64,000 nt of DNA from Hyphomicrobiales bacterium (GTDB lineage Bacteria > Pseudomonadota > Alphaproteobacteria > Rhizobiales > Rhizobiaceae), in the NCBI GenBank assembly GCA_900467185.1, contig UBPA01000007.1, positions 62,001-126,000 of the forward strand, written 5' to 3'. Positions 45,551-54,334 of this stretch are shown here, piece after piece. The position numbers were made by a program, and so were the translations under genes. Position 1 is the stretch's first letter. Each line of letters starts with the position of its first letter. Under the pieces are notes generated by a model. The model saw nothing but the letters and a program-made list of their open reading frames with translations. It searched no databases and was not told where the DNA came from.

Positions 45551-45754
45551 ATGCATCAGATTTCTCTTGGCCTGAACCTCGACCGGGGCGGCACATCCGC
45601 TTTCTCGGGGAGAATGGCCCTGACAGCGAAGAACGGTGCCATCCTGACGGATTCGGCGAGCCGCAGGCTGATGGGCCGTGCTGCCCGACCGTCCGCCGCA
45701 GGCATCGCTCCCACCACAACCGCGCAGAACGACCTCACCCGAAAGGATGCCTGA
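45551..45754 (+). CDS. Small hypothetical protein (67 residues) before the tail-fibre-like gene
   Basis: GAGGAG lies seven bases before the ATG and the TGA overlaps the next start as TGATG. Both are strong signs of a real gene. The protein opens MHQISLGLNLDRGGTSAFSG and ends TTTAQNDLTRKDA. It is Ser/Thr/Ala-rich and basic in the middle, with no signal or membrane segment. No family is recognised. It should be co-translated with the 408-residue protein downstream. Confidence 0.6.
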   Translation: MHQISLGLNLDRGGTSAFSGRMALTAKNGAILTDSASRRLMGRAARPSAAGIAPTTTAQNDLTRKDA

Positions 45755-46980
45755 TGACCTACTTCGCGACCTATCTCGGCAATGTCGCATCGACGGAGAA
45801 GACGGAGGTGGAGGATGCGCTCCGCCACAGCGTCTTCGGCGACGCGCCCTTTATCGCCAAGCCCTCCGGCCACGGCCGCGGTGGCGTCATGGACGCCAGA
45901 TATGACGATGCGACCGGCTACATCTTCCACCTGTGCGCCGGTCCCAACTCCGGCGCTCTGGCCGGCGCGATCGGCATCGGCACGGACGAGGGCGCGGGCG
46001 GCGGCCTGCTGATCAGCCACAAGAATGCGAGCTGGGGCCTCAACATCGTCAACAATCCGGGTGCGGGCCTCGGCGCCTATATCAGCGGCTTTGCCATCAA
46101 TCCCGCGCTGCAGGTGGACCTTTATGCCGGCGCCGGCGGCGTCAAGTTGCAGGCCAGGACCGGCGCCGGTTTCAAGGACGGCGTGTCGAACGCCGGCTCC
46201 ACCACCTTCACCTCGGCCACGGCCGCGTTCACGGCGGCCGATGTCGGCCAGGCGATCGCGCAGCTGACCTCCGTCGGGGCATCGAGCCCGTTCGGCAGCA
46301 TTCCCTCGGGCACGACGATCAGCGCCGTCGTGAACAGCCAGACGGTGACCCTGTCGCAGGCGGCCGGCGCCTCGGGCACCGGCATCCGCTTCCGGGTGGG
46401 CGGGCGCGCCGTGCCGGCCAGCCAGCCGATGCTCAGCCTGTTCGACGCCGATGGCACGACGCTGCGCGGGTCGATCCAGTACGGGTTCTTCGACTGGCGC
46501 ACGCCGGTGAAAGTCACGGGCAATGCGAGCGGCACCGTGGCGCTGACGGCGAAGGGGACATCCGGACAGACGGCGGATATTCTCGCCATCCTCAACAGCG
46601 CCGACGCGCAGCTCTTCCGCGTGCAGGCGAGCGGGCGGATCACGGCGGCCTATTCCAGCGTCTTCTCCAATGCCGGCAAGACCGACCAGCCGGCCATACA
46701 GCTGTCGGGCTATGCCGCAATGCTGCCGGTGGCGCAGTTCAGCCAGGAGACGGCATCGGGCACCGGTGACTTTTTCCAGATGCTGAATTTTGCCGATCAG
46801 GTCGTCAGCCGCGTCAACTACGGCGGCTATGTCATGACGCGGAAGACCTCGGCACCGGCGGCGGGCGACCTCGTCAATGCGGAGCTGACCTTCTGGTACG
46901 ACGAGGCCAATGCGAAGTTCAAGATCACCGCGAAGACCGCAGCCGGCGCCCTGGTGTCGGGCGACGTGGCGCTGGCCTGA
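45754..46980 (+). CDS. Phage tail-fibre/tail-spike-like protein, function unknown
   Basis: The 408-residue protein is rich in Gly, Ala, Ser and Thr. It has no signal peptide or membrane segment. The part near residue 145-185 (FKDGVSNAGSTTFTSATAAF, then TAADVGQAIAQL) resembles the segment often seen in tail-spike and pectate-lyase-like proteins. The text ILNSADAQLFRVQASGRITA (about 275-300) resembles repeats of phage tail fibres. The C-terminus (FWYDEANAKFKITAKTAAGA) looks like a terminal beta-sandwich. The ATG at 45754 follows GAAAGGA; the frame is open far upstream but without coding character. It may be a recruited phage adhesin or a surface protein. No enzyme motif is seen. Confidence 0.7.
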   Translation: MTYFATYLGNVASTEKTEVEDALRHSVFGDAPFIAKPSGHGRGGVMDARYDDATGYIFHLCAGPNSGALAGAIGIGTDEGAGGGLLISHKNASWGLNIVNNPGAGLGAYISGFAINPALQVDLYAGAGGVKLQARTGAGFKDGVSNAGSTTFTSATAAFTAADVGQAIAQLTSVGASSPFGSIPSGTTISAVVNSQTVTLSQAAGASGTGIRFRVGGRAVPASQPMLSLFDADGTTLRGSIQYGFFDWRTPVKVTGNASGTVALTAKGTSGQTADILAILNSADAQLFRVQASGRITAAYSSVFSNAGKTDQPAIQLSGYAAMLPVAQFSQETASGTGDFFQMLNFADQVVSRVNYGGYVMTRKTSAPAAGDLVNAELTFWYDEANAKFKITAKTAAGALVSGDVALA

Positions 46981-46990
46981 GGAGAGACCG

Positions 46991-47143
46991 ATGCAGGGAC
47001 AGGGTTTGATGATCGTGATCGATGCGCTGGGGATCGAACTGGATGCGCTGAAGCGCGAGGTTCTGCGGCTGCGCGCGGAACTCGCCGAGCGCGAGCGACA
47101 GCATTTGGAGACGCTGCGAACCGCCGATGAAGGTGAGGGCTGA
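46991..47143 (+). CDS. Small coiled-coil protein (50 residues)
   Basis: GGAGAG directly follows the previous stop and stands four bases before this ATG. The protein opens MQGQGLMIVIDALGIELDAL and continues as a charged heptad helix (KREVLRLRAELAERERQHLE), clearly able to form a coiled coil. It is probably co-transcribed with the tail-fibre-like gene and could form an oligomer with it, as small helical partners do in phage operons. No known family. Confidence 0.6.
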   Translation: MQGQGLMIVIDALGIELDALKREVLRLRAELAERERQHLETLRTADEGEG

Positions 47144-47324
47144 TGGCGCCGGGCGTGGCGCACGCGTTTTCGGCCTGTGCTATGTTTGGCCGGATGAGGA
47201 CGATTATGATGAACGCGACATTGCAGGACATCATTGTAGCCTACGCATCTGAGCGAGGCAAACTAAGCTTTTCGAGTGAACGACATCAAGCTAGGAACAT
47301 TCATGTTTTCTTATGGAGATCTGA

Positions 47325-48026
47325 ATGAAAAGCAGAGGGTGGGTTCTTGCGTCGCTGGTCGTGATCGCCCTCGCAACTGGTAGCGTCAGGAGAGAGCTTT
47401 CTGAGTGTGTAGTTTCAGAAACCGCCAGCGTCGCTAGAGATAACCCGGAATGGTATCGTAAAGCCGTCGCCTTAGAACACCGTTCTGCAGGTGCTAGGTA
47501 TGTCATGATCGGAGATTCTCTTACAGAACGGCTTCCACGTGAGATCGCGGCAGAAATCTTTAACCGAAAACAGCCTCTTAACGCCGGCATTGGTGGCGAT
47601 ACGCTCGCCAATCTTAATTGGCGAATCTCGCGCCTCGACATCCGAAGGGCACGAGTTGTAACCTTCCTCGGTGGCGTAAATGACATAGCCCAGCACGCCG
47701 CGTCGCCGGAGTACACTGCGCGTGGCATTGGTTCCGCAGTTCGTAAGCTTCGGGAGTCTGCACCCGAAGCTCAAATCTTTCTGATAGCGTTGTTACCAAC
47801 CGGCCTCGAAGCAAGCTCAGTCACAGAGAAAATCCGGCAAACGAATGATAGCTTGCGTAGATGCCAATGGGATAACCATGTCCACTTTCTTGATCTCAGT
47901 GACTATCTAACTGCTGGACCGTCGCCGGTTCCGCAGATTCTCATGCCTGACAAGATCCACCTTAGCCGTGAAGGCTATTTGAGGATCCTGCCGGCTTTGA
48001 AGAGGGCATTGTCGTCCTACTTGTGA
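47325..48026 (+). CDS. SGNH/GDSL-family esterase
   Basis: The 233-residue protein starts with a short basic segment and a hydrophobic stretch (VLASLVVIALATG), either a signal peptide or an anchor. The SGNH blocks are complete: VMIGDSLTERLP (serine), NAGIGGDTL (glycine), TFLGGVNDIAQ (asparagine) and DKIHLSREGYLRIL (Asp/His). It resembles lysophospholipase/platelet-activating-factor acetylhydrolase-like esterases and may remove acyl groups from a surface glycan. GGAG lies six bases before the ATG. Base composition is clearly more A+T-rich than the genes before 47000, which hints at acquisition. Confidence 0.87.
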   Translation: MKSRGWVLASLVVIALATGSVRRELSECVVSETASVARDNPEWYRKAVALEHRSAGARYVMIGDSLTERLPREIAAEIFNRKQPLNAGIGGDTLANLNWRISRLDIRRARVVTFLGGVNDIAQHAASPEYTARGIGSAVRKLRESAPEAQIFLIALLPTGLEASSVTEKIRQTNDSLRRCQWDNHVHFLDLSDYLTAGPSPVPQILMPDKIHLSREGYLRILPALKRALSSYL

Positions 48027-48045
48027 ATTACGACGTCGGCCCAGA

Positions 48046-49107
48046 CTATGCCGCTTTAGCCACACGATTGCGCATCCAGGCGAGAGCAGGACGTTCGATG
48101 ATCAAGTAGCAAATGTATCCGATGCCGATACTAACTAGTGCCGCGATGACTGGAATGAGCTGGAGAGAAAACGGTATCGAGCTTGGAGCGATTTTCGTGA
48201 TGATGCGGTAGATAACCGACAAAAACATTCCGTGTACAAGGTAGATCGAAAATGTTGCTGCGCCTATAGCTAATATCCATGCGGGTACGGAGAGGCGCTT
48301 TTTATACTCAAGCGAAACCATCCCGGAGAGTAAAAGCGCAAAGGGGACCCCGTAGAAAAGAGGGTTTCTCGGAAGTGTGCCAGCATGATTATGATAGGCA
48401 ACAAAGGCCAGTGAGAAAACACCTATGATGAGTAAGCCGGCTGCTGTCTTGACGCCGGTCCGACGAAAGGTGGCGGCTATTGCCATACCGAAGAAGAATT
48501 CGAGATTAATTAGATCTGTGACCACAGTCATGAACGTTGGCTGATCTGGTCCGGTGTATTTACTGCTCAGGACAATGCTCAGACCCCAAACTGTCAGAGC
48601 CATGATACCAAACGAGCGATGCAGAATGAGAAGCGAAAAAATAGCGTAGAATGCAACCTCGTGAAATAGAGTCCACGCAACCCAAAGAGGTGGGTTCTCT
48701 GAGGATAGCCTGATCAGACTATAAGCTGAAAGGAGGTCGATAGGAGATTTCGCAATTGCCGCGGTCGCCAACCCGGCGGCTGCCATAAAAAGAAATACCG
48801 TTGTCCAAAACCAGTATACTGGATAGATGCGAACGAAACGACGGATAACGTATGTCTTCAGACGTTCAGGATGGCCAAAATCTTTCTGATGGGTCGCAAA
48901 AATGATAAATCCGCTAATTATAAAGAATAAATCGACGCCATGCTTGCCGATTTCTCCCCATCCGCTCCATGGTACCGCATTTCCGTATTTGGGTAATGCA
49001 TACATTGATCCGGCATGATAGAAAACTACAGCTGCTGCAGCTATAGCTCTTCCTACTTCAATCATCTTTGAATTGAATCTAGTTAAATCGCTACTTAGTG
49101 AAACCAT
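48046..49107 (-). CDS. Acyltransferase-3 (OafA/NodX-like) membrane protein
   Basis: The protein has about 353 residues and about ten transmembrane segments. Family motifs: GRAIAAAAVVFYHAG with the histidine, GKHGVDLFFIISGFIIF, the RxxR-like YVIRRFVRIYPVYWF and PLWVAWTLFHEVAFY. It should O-acylate a surface glycan. It lacks an SGNH tail, but an SGNH gene lies 19 nt away, convergent. Composition is A+T-rich compared with the other acyltransferases in the window. ATGs 49113 and 49107 are both possible starts. Confidence 0.9.
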   Translation of the reverse strand: MVSLSSDLTRFNSKMIEVGRAIAAAAVVFYHAGSMYALPKYGNAVPWSGWGEIGKHGVDLFFIISGFIIFATHQKDFGHPERLKTYVIRRFVRIYPVYWFWTTVFLFMAAAGLATAAIAKSPIDLLSAYSLIRLSSENPPLWVAWTLFHEVAFYAIFSLLILHRSFGIMALTVWGLSIVLSSKYTGPDQPTFMTVVTDLINLEFFFGMAIAATFRRTGVKTAAGLLIIGVFSLAFVAYHNHAGTLPRNPLFYGVPFALLLSGMVSLEYKKRLSVPAWILAIGAATFSIYLVHGMFLSVIYRIITKIAPSSIPFSLQLIPVIAALVSIGIGYICYLIIERPALAWMRNRVAKAA

Positions 49108-49113
49108 TTGCAA

Positions 49114-49691
49114 TCCCCATATTCTGCGGTCGGATCACTGATAATCCGCAGCTAAAAAAAGGCAACATCTAATAGTAGTAATGCATAAATCAGTTGATTG
49201 GCCAAAATTTAGCTGCCCCTAAGTTCTGGTTCACTTCGCGCCGTAATGGGGTTCCCCATAAAACGGCCAGGATCCGATTTCAGCCGCTCTTGCCACGAAA
49301 TCCTGCTAGCTGGCCGCCTTTTGGAAGGCGCGCAAAGCGTATTTCGTATAGGGAAAAAATCTGTGTGGCACGCGGGGGTATTGGAGCGAGACAGCTTTTT
49401 CAAACGGATTTCACACGGAGTATGAAGTCCGTTTGGAGCCTTTTGACGAGGCACTTGGAAGAGTAGCATTACGAGTTTCCGTGTCACACTTTCGAAAATT
49501 CGCTTCCGTTTCCACCGGCTGCGCGCGGAAGTGGAGCACCTGAAGTGCAATCGCTGCATCGCCGGCGAGAGCGATGACAACATGGCGGTGCCTGGTCCGT
49601 AACGTCAGGAGCGGCCCGAAACGACGACGCCAAAGGCCGCGCATTTTGCATGCGCGGCCTTTGCGGGTCGGGGTGCAGGAGCAGCGGAGGA
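49114..49691. other. Long intergenic region between acyltransferase and GH16 genes
   Basis: About 580 nt. The first 90 nt are very A+T-rich and hold the promoter side of the acyltransferase. The rest has short open frames on both strands without ribosome-binding sites. A frame on the plus strand ending near 49602 reads like the tail of a charged protein (RLRAEVEHLKCNRCIAGES) and may be a gene remnant. I could not identify an insertion sequence. Confidence 0.4.
49631..49663 (-). terminator. Strong hairpin terminator after the GH16 gene
   Basis: CAAAGGCCGCGCAT (49631-49644) and ATGCGCGGCCTTTG (49650-49663) form a perfect 14-bp stem with a 5-nt loop. It lies about 30 nt past the GH16 stop on the minus strand. 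Confidence 0.7.
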
Positions 49692-51113
49692 TTACATGAT
49701 GGAGCCATCGGCCGGCAGCGAATAGACCTTGATGTAGTCGATGTTGAACTGCGATCCGTCCGCAAAGTCCTTGTCCGACGGGGTGCCTGCCCAGCCGCCG
49801 ACGGACTGGTTGACCAGCAGGTACATGTCGGAATGCATGTCGTCCGGTGTCTTCGTGCTGGCGACCTTGGTCCCATCGAAGGTCCAGGTCAGCGTGTCCT
49901 TTGTCCACAGAAGGCCATAGGTGTGGAAGCCTTCGGTGCTCTGGGTATGCACCTGGGTGGAGACTTTCGTGTGGCTGCCCGTTTCCTGGGTATGCGCGGT
50001 CGCGAAGTAGCTGTTGGTACCGCCGATCGCTTCGAAGACGTCGAGTTCGGGCGGCCAGGTGCCATCCTTCGGGAGCAGCCAGAAGGCAGGCCATGCGCCC
50101 ACGTCGTCCGGCAGGTCGGCGCGGATCTCGAAGTAGCCGTATGTCTGGGCAAAGCTCGAATGCGTAGTCAGCACGCCGGAGGTGTAGTCGTAGCCGATGG
50201 TCTTCAGAAGATCCGGCGGCGTTTCCGCGGCCGTGATCGTCAGCACGCCATCCTTGATCGAGAACGGGTTGACGCTTGAGGTCGGGGCGTAGGAGGGGTT
50301 GATATACCACTGCTGCTCGCCGGCGCCGAGGGACGAACCCTTGTCGCTGGCATACCAGAACTTCGTGTCCCAGGTGCCGCCGTCCTTGCCGGTGTTGAGG
50401 CTGAGCTTGTTGAAGTCATCGCTGAAGGTCAGCTTCATGCCGGCTTTGGAGATGTTCAGGTCGAACTGGTCGGCCTTCAGGCTGCCGACCTTCGTATTGG
50501 AAAGCGTCACCGATGCGTTGTCGGTGATCTTGATGACGGTGTCGTTGCCGACCTGCTTGGCGTTCTTCAGGACGTCCGCGAAGGACTTGAAGGTGTAGTA
50601 GGCGATGCGCACGGTATCGGTCGCGCCAAGGTCCGTGATCGTGTCGTGGCCGCCGCCGCCGGTGATGATGAACGTGTCGTCGCCGGCGCCGCCTGTCAGG
50701 ACGTCGTTGCCAAGGGCGCCCCAGAGCGTCTGCTTGCCGGCGCCGCCTGTGATGATGTTGTCGAGGCTATTGCCGAACGCGAAGGTATCGTTGCCGCTGA
50801 CGATCAGGTTTTCGAGATTCGGGTTGGTCAGCTGGTAGCTGAACCATGTGCTGACCGTGTCCGTTCCCTGTCCTGCAGCCTCATAGACCAGGTTGTCGGG
50901 GGATGCGAGATAGTAGATGTCATCGCCGGCGCCGCCCATCAGGGTGGCTTTCAAGCCCGCCTTTCCCCAGATCGAGTCGTCCTTGGCCGTACCCGAAAAC
51001 CATCCGCCGTTCTTGTTGAAGAACGTGTTGGCTTCCGTCACGGCGGACCATGCATTGGAGTCGTTGCTGTAGTACAACGTCTTGCCAGCAGCATTCTTGA
51101 TCGATTTTGCCAT
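49692..51113 (-). CDS. RTX-repeat GH16 endo-glycanase (ExsH/PlyA-like)
   Basis: The 473-residue protein joins two parts. Residues 50-160 hold calcium-binding RTX nonapeptides (LMGGAGDDIYYL, ITGGAGKQTLWGALGNDVLTGGAGDDTF). The C-terminal GH16 beta-jelly-roll (about 225-465) has the catalytic cluster ELDVFEAIG, with FEIRADLPDDVGAWPAFWLLP before it. There is no N-terminal signal, as usual for type I secretion substrates. Rhizobial relatives (ExsH, PlyA) are secreted by PrsDE and cut exopolysaccharide. No type I transporter is present in this window. ATG 51113 has GGAG six bases upstream; the frame extends to 51179. It is a single-gene unit with its own terminator. Confidence 0.92.
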   Translation of the reverse strand: MAKSIKNAAGKTLYYSNDSNAWSAVTEANTFFNKNGGWFSGTAKDDSIWGKAGLKATLMGGAGDDIYYLASPDNLVYEAAGQGTDTVSTWFSYQLTNPNLENLIVSGNDTFAFGNSLDNIITGGAGKQTLWGALGNDVLTGGAGDDTFIITGGGGHDTITDLGATDTVRIAYYTFKSFADVLKNAKQVGNDTVIKITDNASVTLSNTKVGSLKADQFDLNISKAGMKLTFSDDFNKLSLNTGKDGGTWDTKFWYASDKGSSLGAGEQQWYINPSYAPTSSVNPFSIKDGVLTITAAETPPDLLKTIGYDYTSGVLTTHSSFAQTYGYFEIRADLPDDVGAWPAFWLLPKDGTWPPELDVFEAIGGTNSYFATAHTQETGSHTKVSTQVHTQSTEGFHTYGLLWTKDTLTWTFDGTKVASTKTPDDMHSDMYLLVNQSVGGWAGTPSDKDFADGSQFNIDYIKVYSLPADGSIM

Positions 51114-51332
51114 TGTCATCTCCAAAATCCGAGGAAGAAGGCCTGCGCGGCAGTCGATTGCCAGCAGGTGATGCAGCAAAACCTAATTGTCCCAAATGAA
51201 GATAAGTCGTTTACGATCGTTCAAATTTTACGCATCGGCGAATTCGCCGGCGCACGCTGGAAATGGTGGTGAAGGAAGGCTGAACCTGTATCGATCCGGC
51301 ACGGCTGTGCCGGAAAGCCACAACAGGCGGCC

Positions 51333-52307
51333 TCAGCCGCGGTTGCGGAACAGCACGCTGGGGACGAGACGGGCAGCGGGGCGCTCGAAGAGATGGAGCG
51401 ACAGGAAGGCGGTGACCGTCGAGACGGCGAGGACGACGATCCCGGCAAAAAGTCCGTGACCGAGCAGCTTGGCGACGAGCGCGATGACCAGACCGTGCAA
51501 CAGATAGAAGGAATAGGAGGCGTCCCCGAGGCGGGCAAGCGGGCGGGTTGCCCGGGGCCAGGCACCGGCTTCCTCCATGCCGAGGCAGCCAAGCACGAGG
51601 AGGGCGGCACCCCCGCCCCAGACGACGAACCGCCAGCCCTCGTTGTCGGGCGTCACCTGCGATACGGCGGCGAGGGCCAACCAGAGGATGCCGCCCGCGA
51701 TGATCGCAAGCGCCAGGGCGCGGTTCGGCGGCCGTGGCAGGATGGCGATCAGCATGCCGAAGACAAATTCCGCCAGCAGCGGGGAGGTCCAGGTGATCGG
51801 CGCGGCCTGCGCGGGGTCGAGCAGCAGGCCGGTGACGATCAGGAGGAGAATGGTGCCAATGGCGGCCGGTACCGGCCGTGCCGTCAACAGGCACAGCATG
51901 AACACTGCATAGAAGAAGATCTCGAGATTGAGCGTCCATCCGACCTTGACCAGCGGCCAGATGACGCCGTCGATATCGCGGTAGGGAAGGAAGAACAGCG
52001 ACATGAGGAGGCGGGGGATGTCGAAGGTGAAGTTGGCGAAGAGGCCGGGCTTCAGCGCCAGCGCGCACATGAAGAGCGTCACCGCCCAGTAGAGCGGCAC
52101 GATTCGCGCCACGCGGCGCATGGCGAAGGTCGAGGGCGTTTCCCGTGCGCCGATGGTCGCCATGATGAAGCCGGAGATGACGAAGAAGATATCGACGCCC
52201 GCAGCCCCGATCGCCACCTGCTGCGGATAGAGGTGCACGAGCGCCACCATCAGCACCGCGACGGCGCGCAGGCACTGGATGGACTGATAGGAGGCGACCT
52301 TGGACAT
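51333..52307 (-). CDS. Acyltransferase-3 (OafA-like) membrane protein
   Basis: The protein has about 324 residues and about ten transmembrane segments. Motifs: IQCLRAVAVLMVALVHL with the histidine, GVDIFFVISGFIM, AMRRVARIVPLYWAV and WTLNLEIFFYAVFM, plus YSFYLLHGLVIAL near the C-terminus. It probably adds an acyl group to a sugar of the polymer. The start at 52307 gives MSKVASYQS; the frame runs on to 52379 without conserved text. It lies on the same strand as the methyltransferase, 122 nt downstream of it. Confidence 0.9.
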   Translation of the reverse strand: MSKVASYQSIQCLRAVAVLMVALVHLYPQQVAIGAAGVDIFFVISGFIMATIGARETPSTFAMRRVARIVPLYWAVTLFMCALALKPGLFANFTFDIPRLLMSLFFLPYRDIDGVIWPLVKVGWTLNLEIFFYAVFMLCLLTARPVPAAIGTILLLIVTGLLLDPAQAAPITWTSPLLAEFVFGMLIAILPRPPNRALALAIIAGGILWLALAAVSQVTPDNEGWRFVVWGGGAALLVLGCLGMEEAGAWPRATRPLARLGDASYSFYLLHGLVIALVAKLLGHGLFAGIVVLAVSTVTAFLSLHLFERPAARLVPSVLFRNRG

Positions 52308-52429
52308 GGCGATATTTCCGCGGGAGAGGGCTCTGGCATGCTTGGTGCAGCCGGGCAGGGGGATGGGGACACAGCGCATGTGCGCCGCGACGGCGCAAGG
52401 TCATGAGCCCGGCCCGAGCCGGACGCCGA

Positions 52430-53143
52430 TCAGGCGCCCTTGATGACCTGGGTGGCGATCAGCCCCTCCTTGCCGCCCGGCATCCGCTCGATCGGCGATC
52501 CCTCGCGCAGGCTGCGATAGATGTCGTGGTCGTAGCGGATGGGAAAGGCGCGCCAGGAGGCGATGGTGCCGTGCCGTGCCAGCGTCTCGCGCAGGGCGTC
52601 TTCCCAGATCTCGATCGGCTCGGTCGGGCGCGCCTTGTGGTTCACCTCGACGATGATGAGAAACGAACCGCCGACCTTGAGCACGCGGAAGATCTCGTCG
52701 ATCGCGGTGTCGAGGTGATCCACGTGGTCGAGCGAATTGAAGGAGCAGACGACATCCCGCGAACCTGTGGCGAACGGGATCTTCTCGACGGGTGCACAGA
52801 CGTAGTCCATCTTGTGCTTGTCGATGCCGAGCGTGCGGTACTGCTCGACGAGTGGATCGAGACCGGTGCGCGTGCCCGCCATGTCGGCCCATTCGAGGCT
52901 TCCCGCGGGGCCGCAGCCGACGTCGAGCAGCGTCTTGCCCGTGTACCAATCCTTCTCCAGCGAGAAGAACGTCGTGTAGAAATATTCGTAGTGATCGTTG
53001 TCGAGCTTGCGCTCTTCCCCGTAGAGGCCCTTCCAGAACCGCATCTCCGAATATCCCTTGAACCAGAGAAGGAGAGGCGCGGGAATGATCGGCCGGACGG
53101 CGCGAAAGATCGGCTTGGCGACGCGTTTGATGGTCGGATGCAT
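52430..53143 (-). CDS. Class I SAM-dependent methyltransferase
   Basis: The 237-residue protein has the SAM-binding motif I LLDVGCGPAGSLEWA (about 75-90), the motif II acidic turn in RTGLDPLVEQY and motif IV text VVCSFNSLDHVDHLD. GGSFLIIVEVNHKARP follows. It has a basic N-terminus and no membrane segment. By context it may O-methylate a sugar of the exopolysaccharide. GGAG lies five bases before ATG 53143, so the upstream frame to 53176 is not used. It marks the right edge of the polysaccharide region. Confidence 0.88.
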   Translation of the reverse strand: MHPTIKRVAKPIFRAVRPIIPAPLLLWFKGYSEMRFWKGLYGEERKLDNDHYEYFYTTFFSLEKDWYTGKTLLDVGCGPAGSLEWADMAGTRTGLDPLVEQYRTLGIDKHKMDYVCAPVEKIPFATGSRDVVCSFNSLDHVDHLDTAIDEIFRVLKVGGSFLIIVEVNHKARPTEPIEIWEDALRETLARHGTIASWRAFPIRYDHDIYRSLREGSPIERMPGGKEGLIATQVIKGA

Positions 53144-53437
53144 GGAAACTCCGGGAAGACAGGATCGACAAGCCATCAGGCTATCCTTATTTTGAAGAGT
53201 TTACATTAGGGATTACGGTCATATCTTCAGACATCGTTAACCTCGCCCGCGGGCGCGCTTGGGAGAGCTCCGTCAGCGTCCGGATGCCCCTTCGCGAACG
53301 GTCGGCCCTGTCGGCGGGGCTCTTCCCAAAGCGGCGCTCGCGTCTTACATCAGCGCGGGTACGCACGACCGGCCGCCCGGCGTGGGCGCCGCGTCCGCTC
53401 ACACCCGCCACACCTCCTGCTTTCTGGACCGTTTCCC

Positions 53438-54226
53438 ATGCAATGGACCGATGAGGCGATCATTCTCGGCATTCGGCGACATGGGGAAACCTCCGTCGTC
53501 GCCGAAGTCATGACACGCGCCCGCGGCCGCCATCTCGGCCTCGTGCGCGGCGGGCGGTCGCGCGCGCTCCAGCCGGTGCTGCAGCCGGGCAACGCGGTCG
53601 AAGTCACCTGGCGGGCGCGGCTCGACGAGCATCTCGGCGAATTCCGTATGGAGCCGGTGGAGCTGCGTGCCGCGCGCCTGATGGAGACGGCGACGGCCGT
53701 TTATGGCGTGCAGGCCATGGCGGCGCTTCTGCGGCTGTTGCCCGAGCGCGACCCGCATCCGCATCTCTATACGTCGCTGTCCGTCATCCTCGACCATCTG
53801 CACGATCCGAAGGATGCCGGCGAACTCTTCGTGCGGTTCGAGATCGCAGTGCTTGAGGATCTCGGTTTCGGCCTCGATCTCGCGCGCTGCGCCGCCACCG
53901 GTGCGCGCGAGGATTTGGCTTTCATCTCGCCGAAATCCGGCCGCGCCGTCAGCCGCACGGCCGGCCTGCCCTATGCCGACCGCATGTTCGCGCTGCCGCC
54001 CTTCCTGGCGCTGGAGGGCAGGGCGGCCGACCGGCAAAGCCTCGAAGACGCATTGCGCATGACGGGCTATTTCCTCCATCGCCATGTCTACGAGCCACGC
54101 GGCATCGAAATCTCGGCCGCGAGAAACGGCTTCGTCCAGGCGGCCATGAAGGCGCTCGGCACCGCGCCGGCCGCAGCCGATGCGGCCTCGACCGGGGAAA
54201 AGACCATCGACATCCTGCTCCCTTGA
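53438..54226 (+). CDS. recO: DNA repair protein RecO
   Basis: RecO works with RecF and RecR to load RecA onto SSB-coated gaps. The 262-residue protein starts [20 protein letters not shown] and has an N-terminal OB-fold ([21 protein letters not shown]). The helical C-terminal part contains [12 protein letters not shown] and [22 protein letters not shown]. It lacks the zinc-finger cysteines of some relatives, as is usual in alphaproteobacteria. In relatives it follows era; here the polysaccharide region lies between them. Confidence 0.95.
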   Translation: MQWTDEAIILGIRRHGETSVVAEVMTRARGRHLGLVRGGRSRALQPVLQPGNAVEVTWRARLDEHLGEFRMEPVELRAARLMETATAVYGVQAMAALLRLLPERDPHPHLYTSLSVILDHLHDPKDAGELFVRFEIAVLEDLGFGLDLARCAATGAREDLAFISPKSGRAVSRTAGLPYADRMFALPPFLALEGRAADRQSLEDALRMTGYFLHRHVYEPRGIEISAARNGFVQAAMKALGTAPAAADAASTGEKTIDILLP

Positions 54227-54334
54227 GGAGAATCACGCGGTTTCGTCTTGGTTTCCGCTGCAATGACGATAAGTTGCCGTCTTTCTGATCGCCTTTGCCG
54301 GTTTCGGCCGCAGGGGTCTGCATGACGGGTGCCC

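Noticed and set aside
45421-45753. Upstream extension of the tail-fibre-like ORF
   Set aside because: The frame is open, but a 67-codon gene with its own ribosome-binding site lies there in another frame, and ATG 45754 has GAAAGGA.
49194-49583. Possible transposase remnant in the gap before the GH16 gene
   Set aside because: Frames on both strands show no catalytic motif, terminal inverted repeats or target duplication that I could find.
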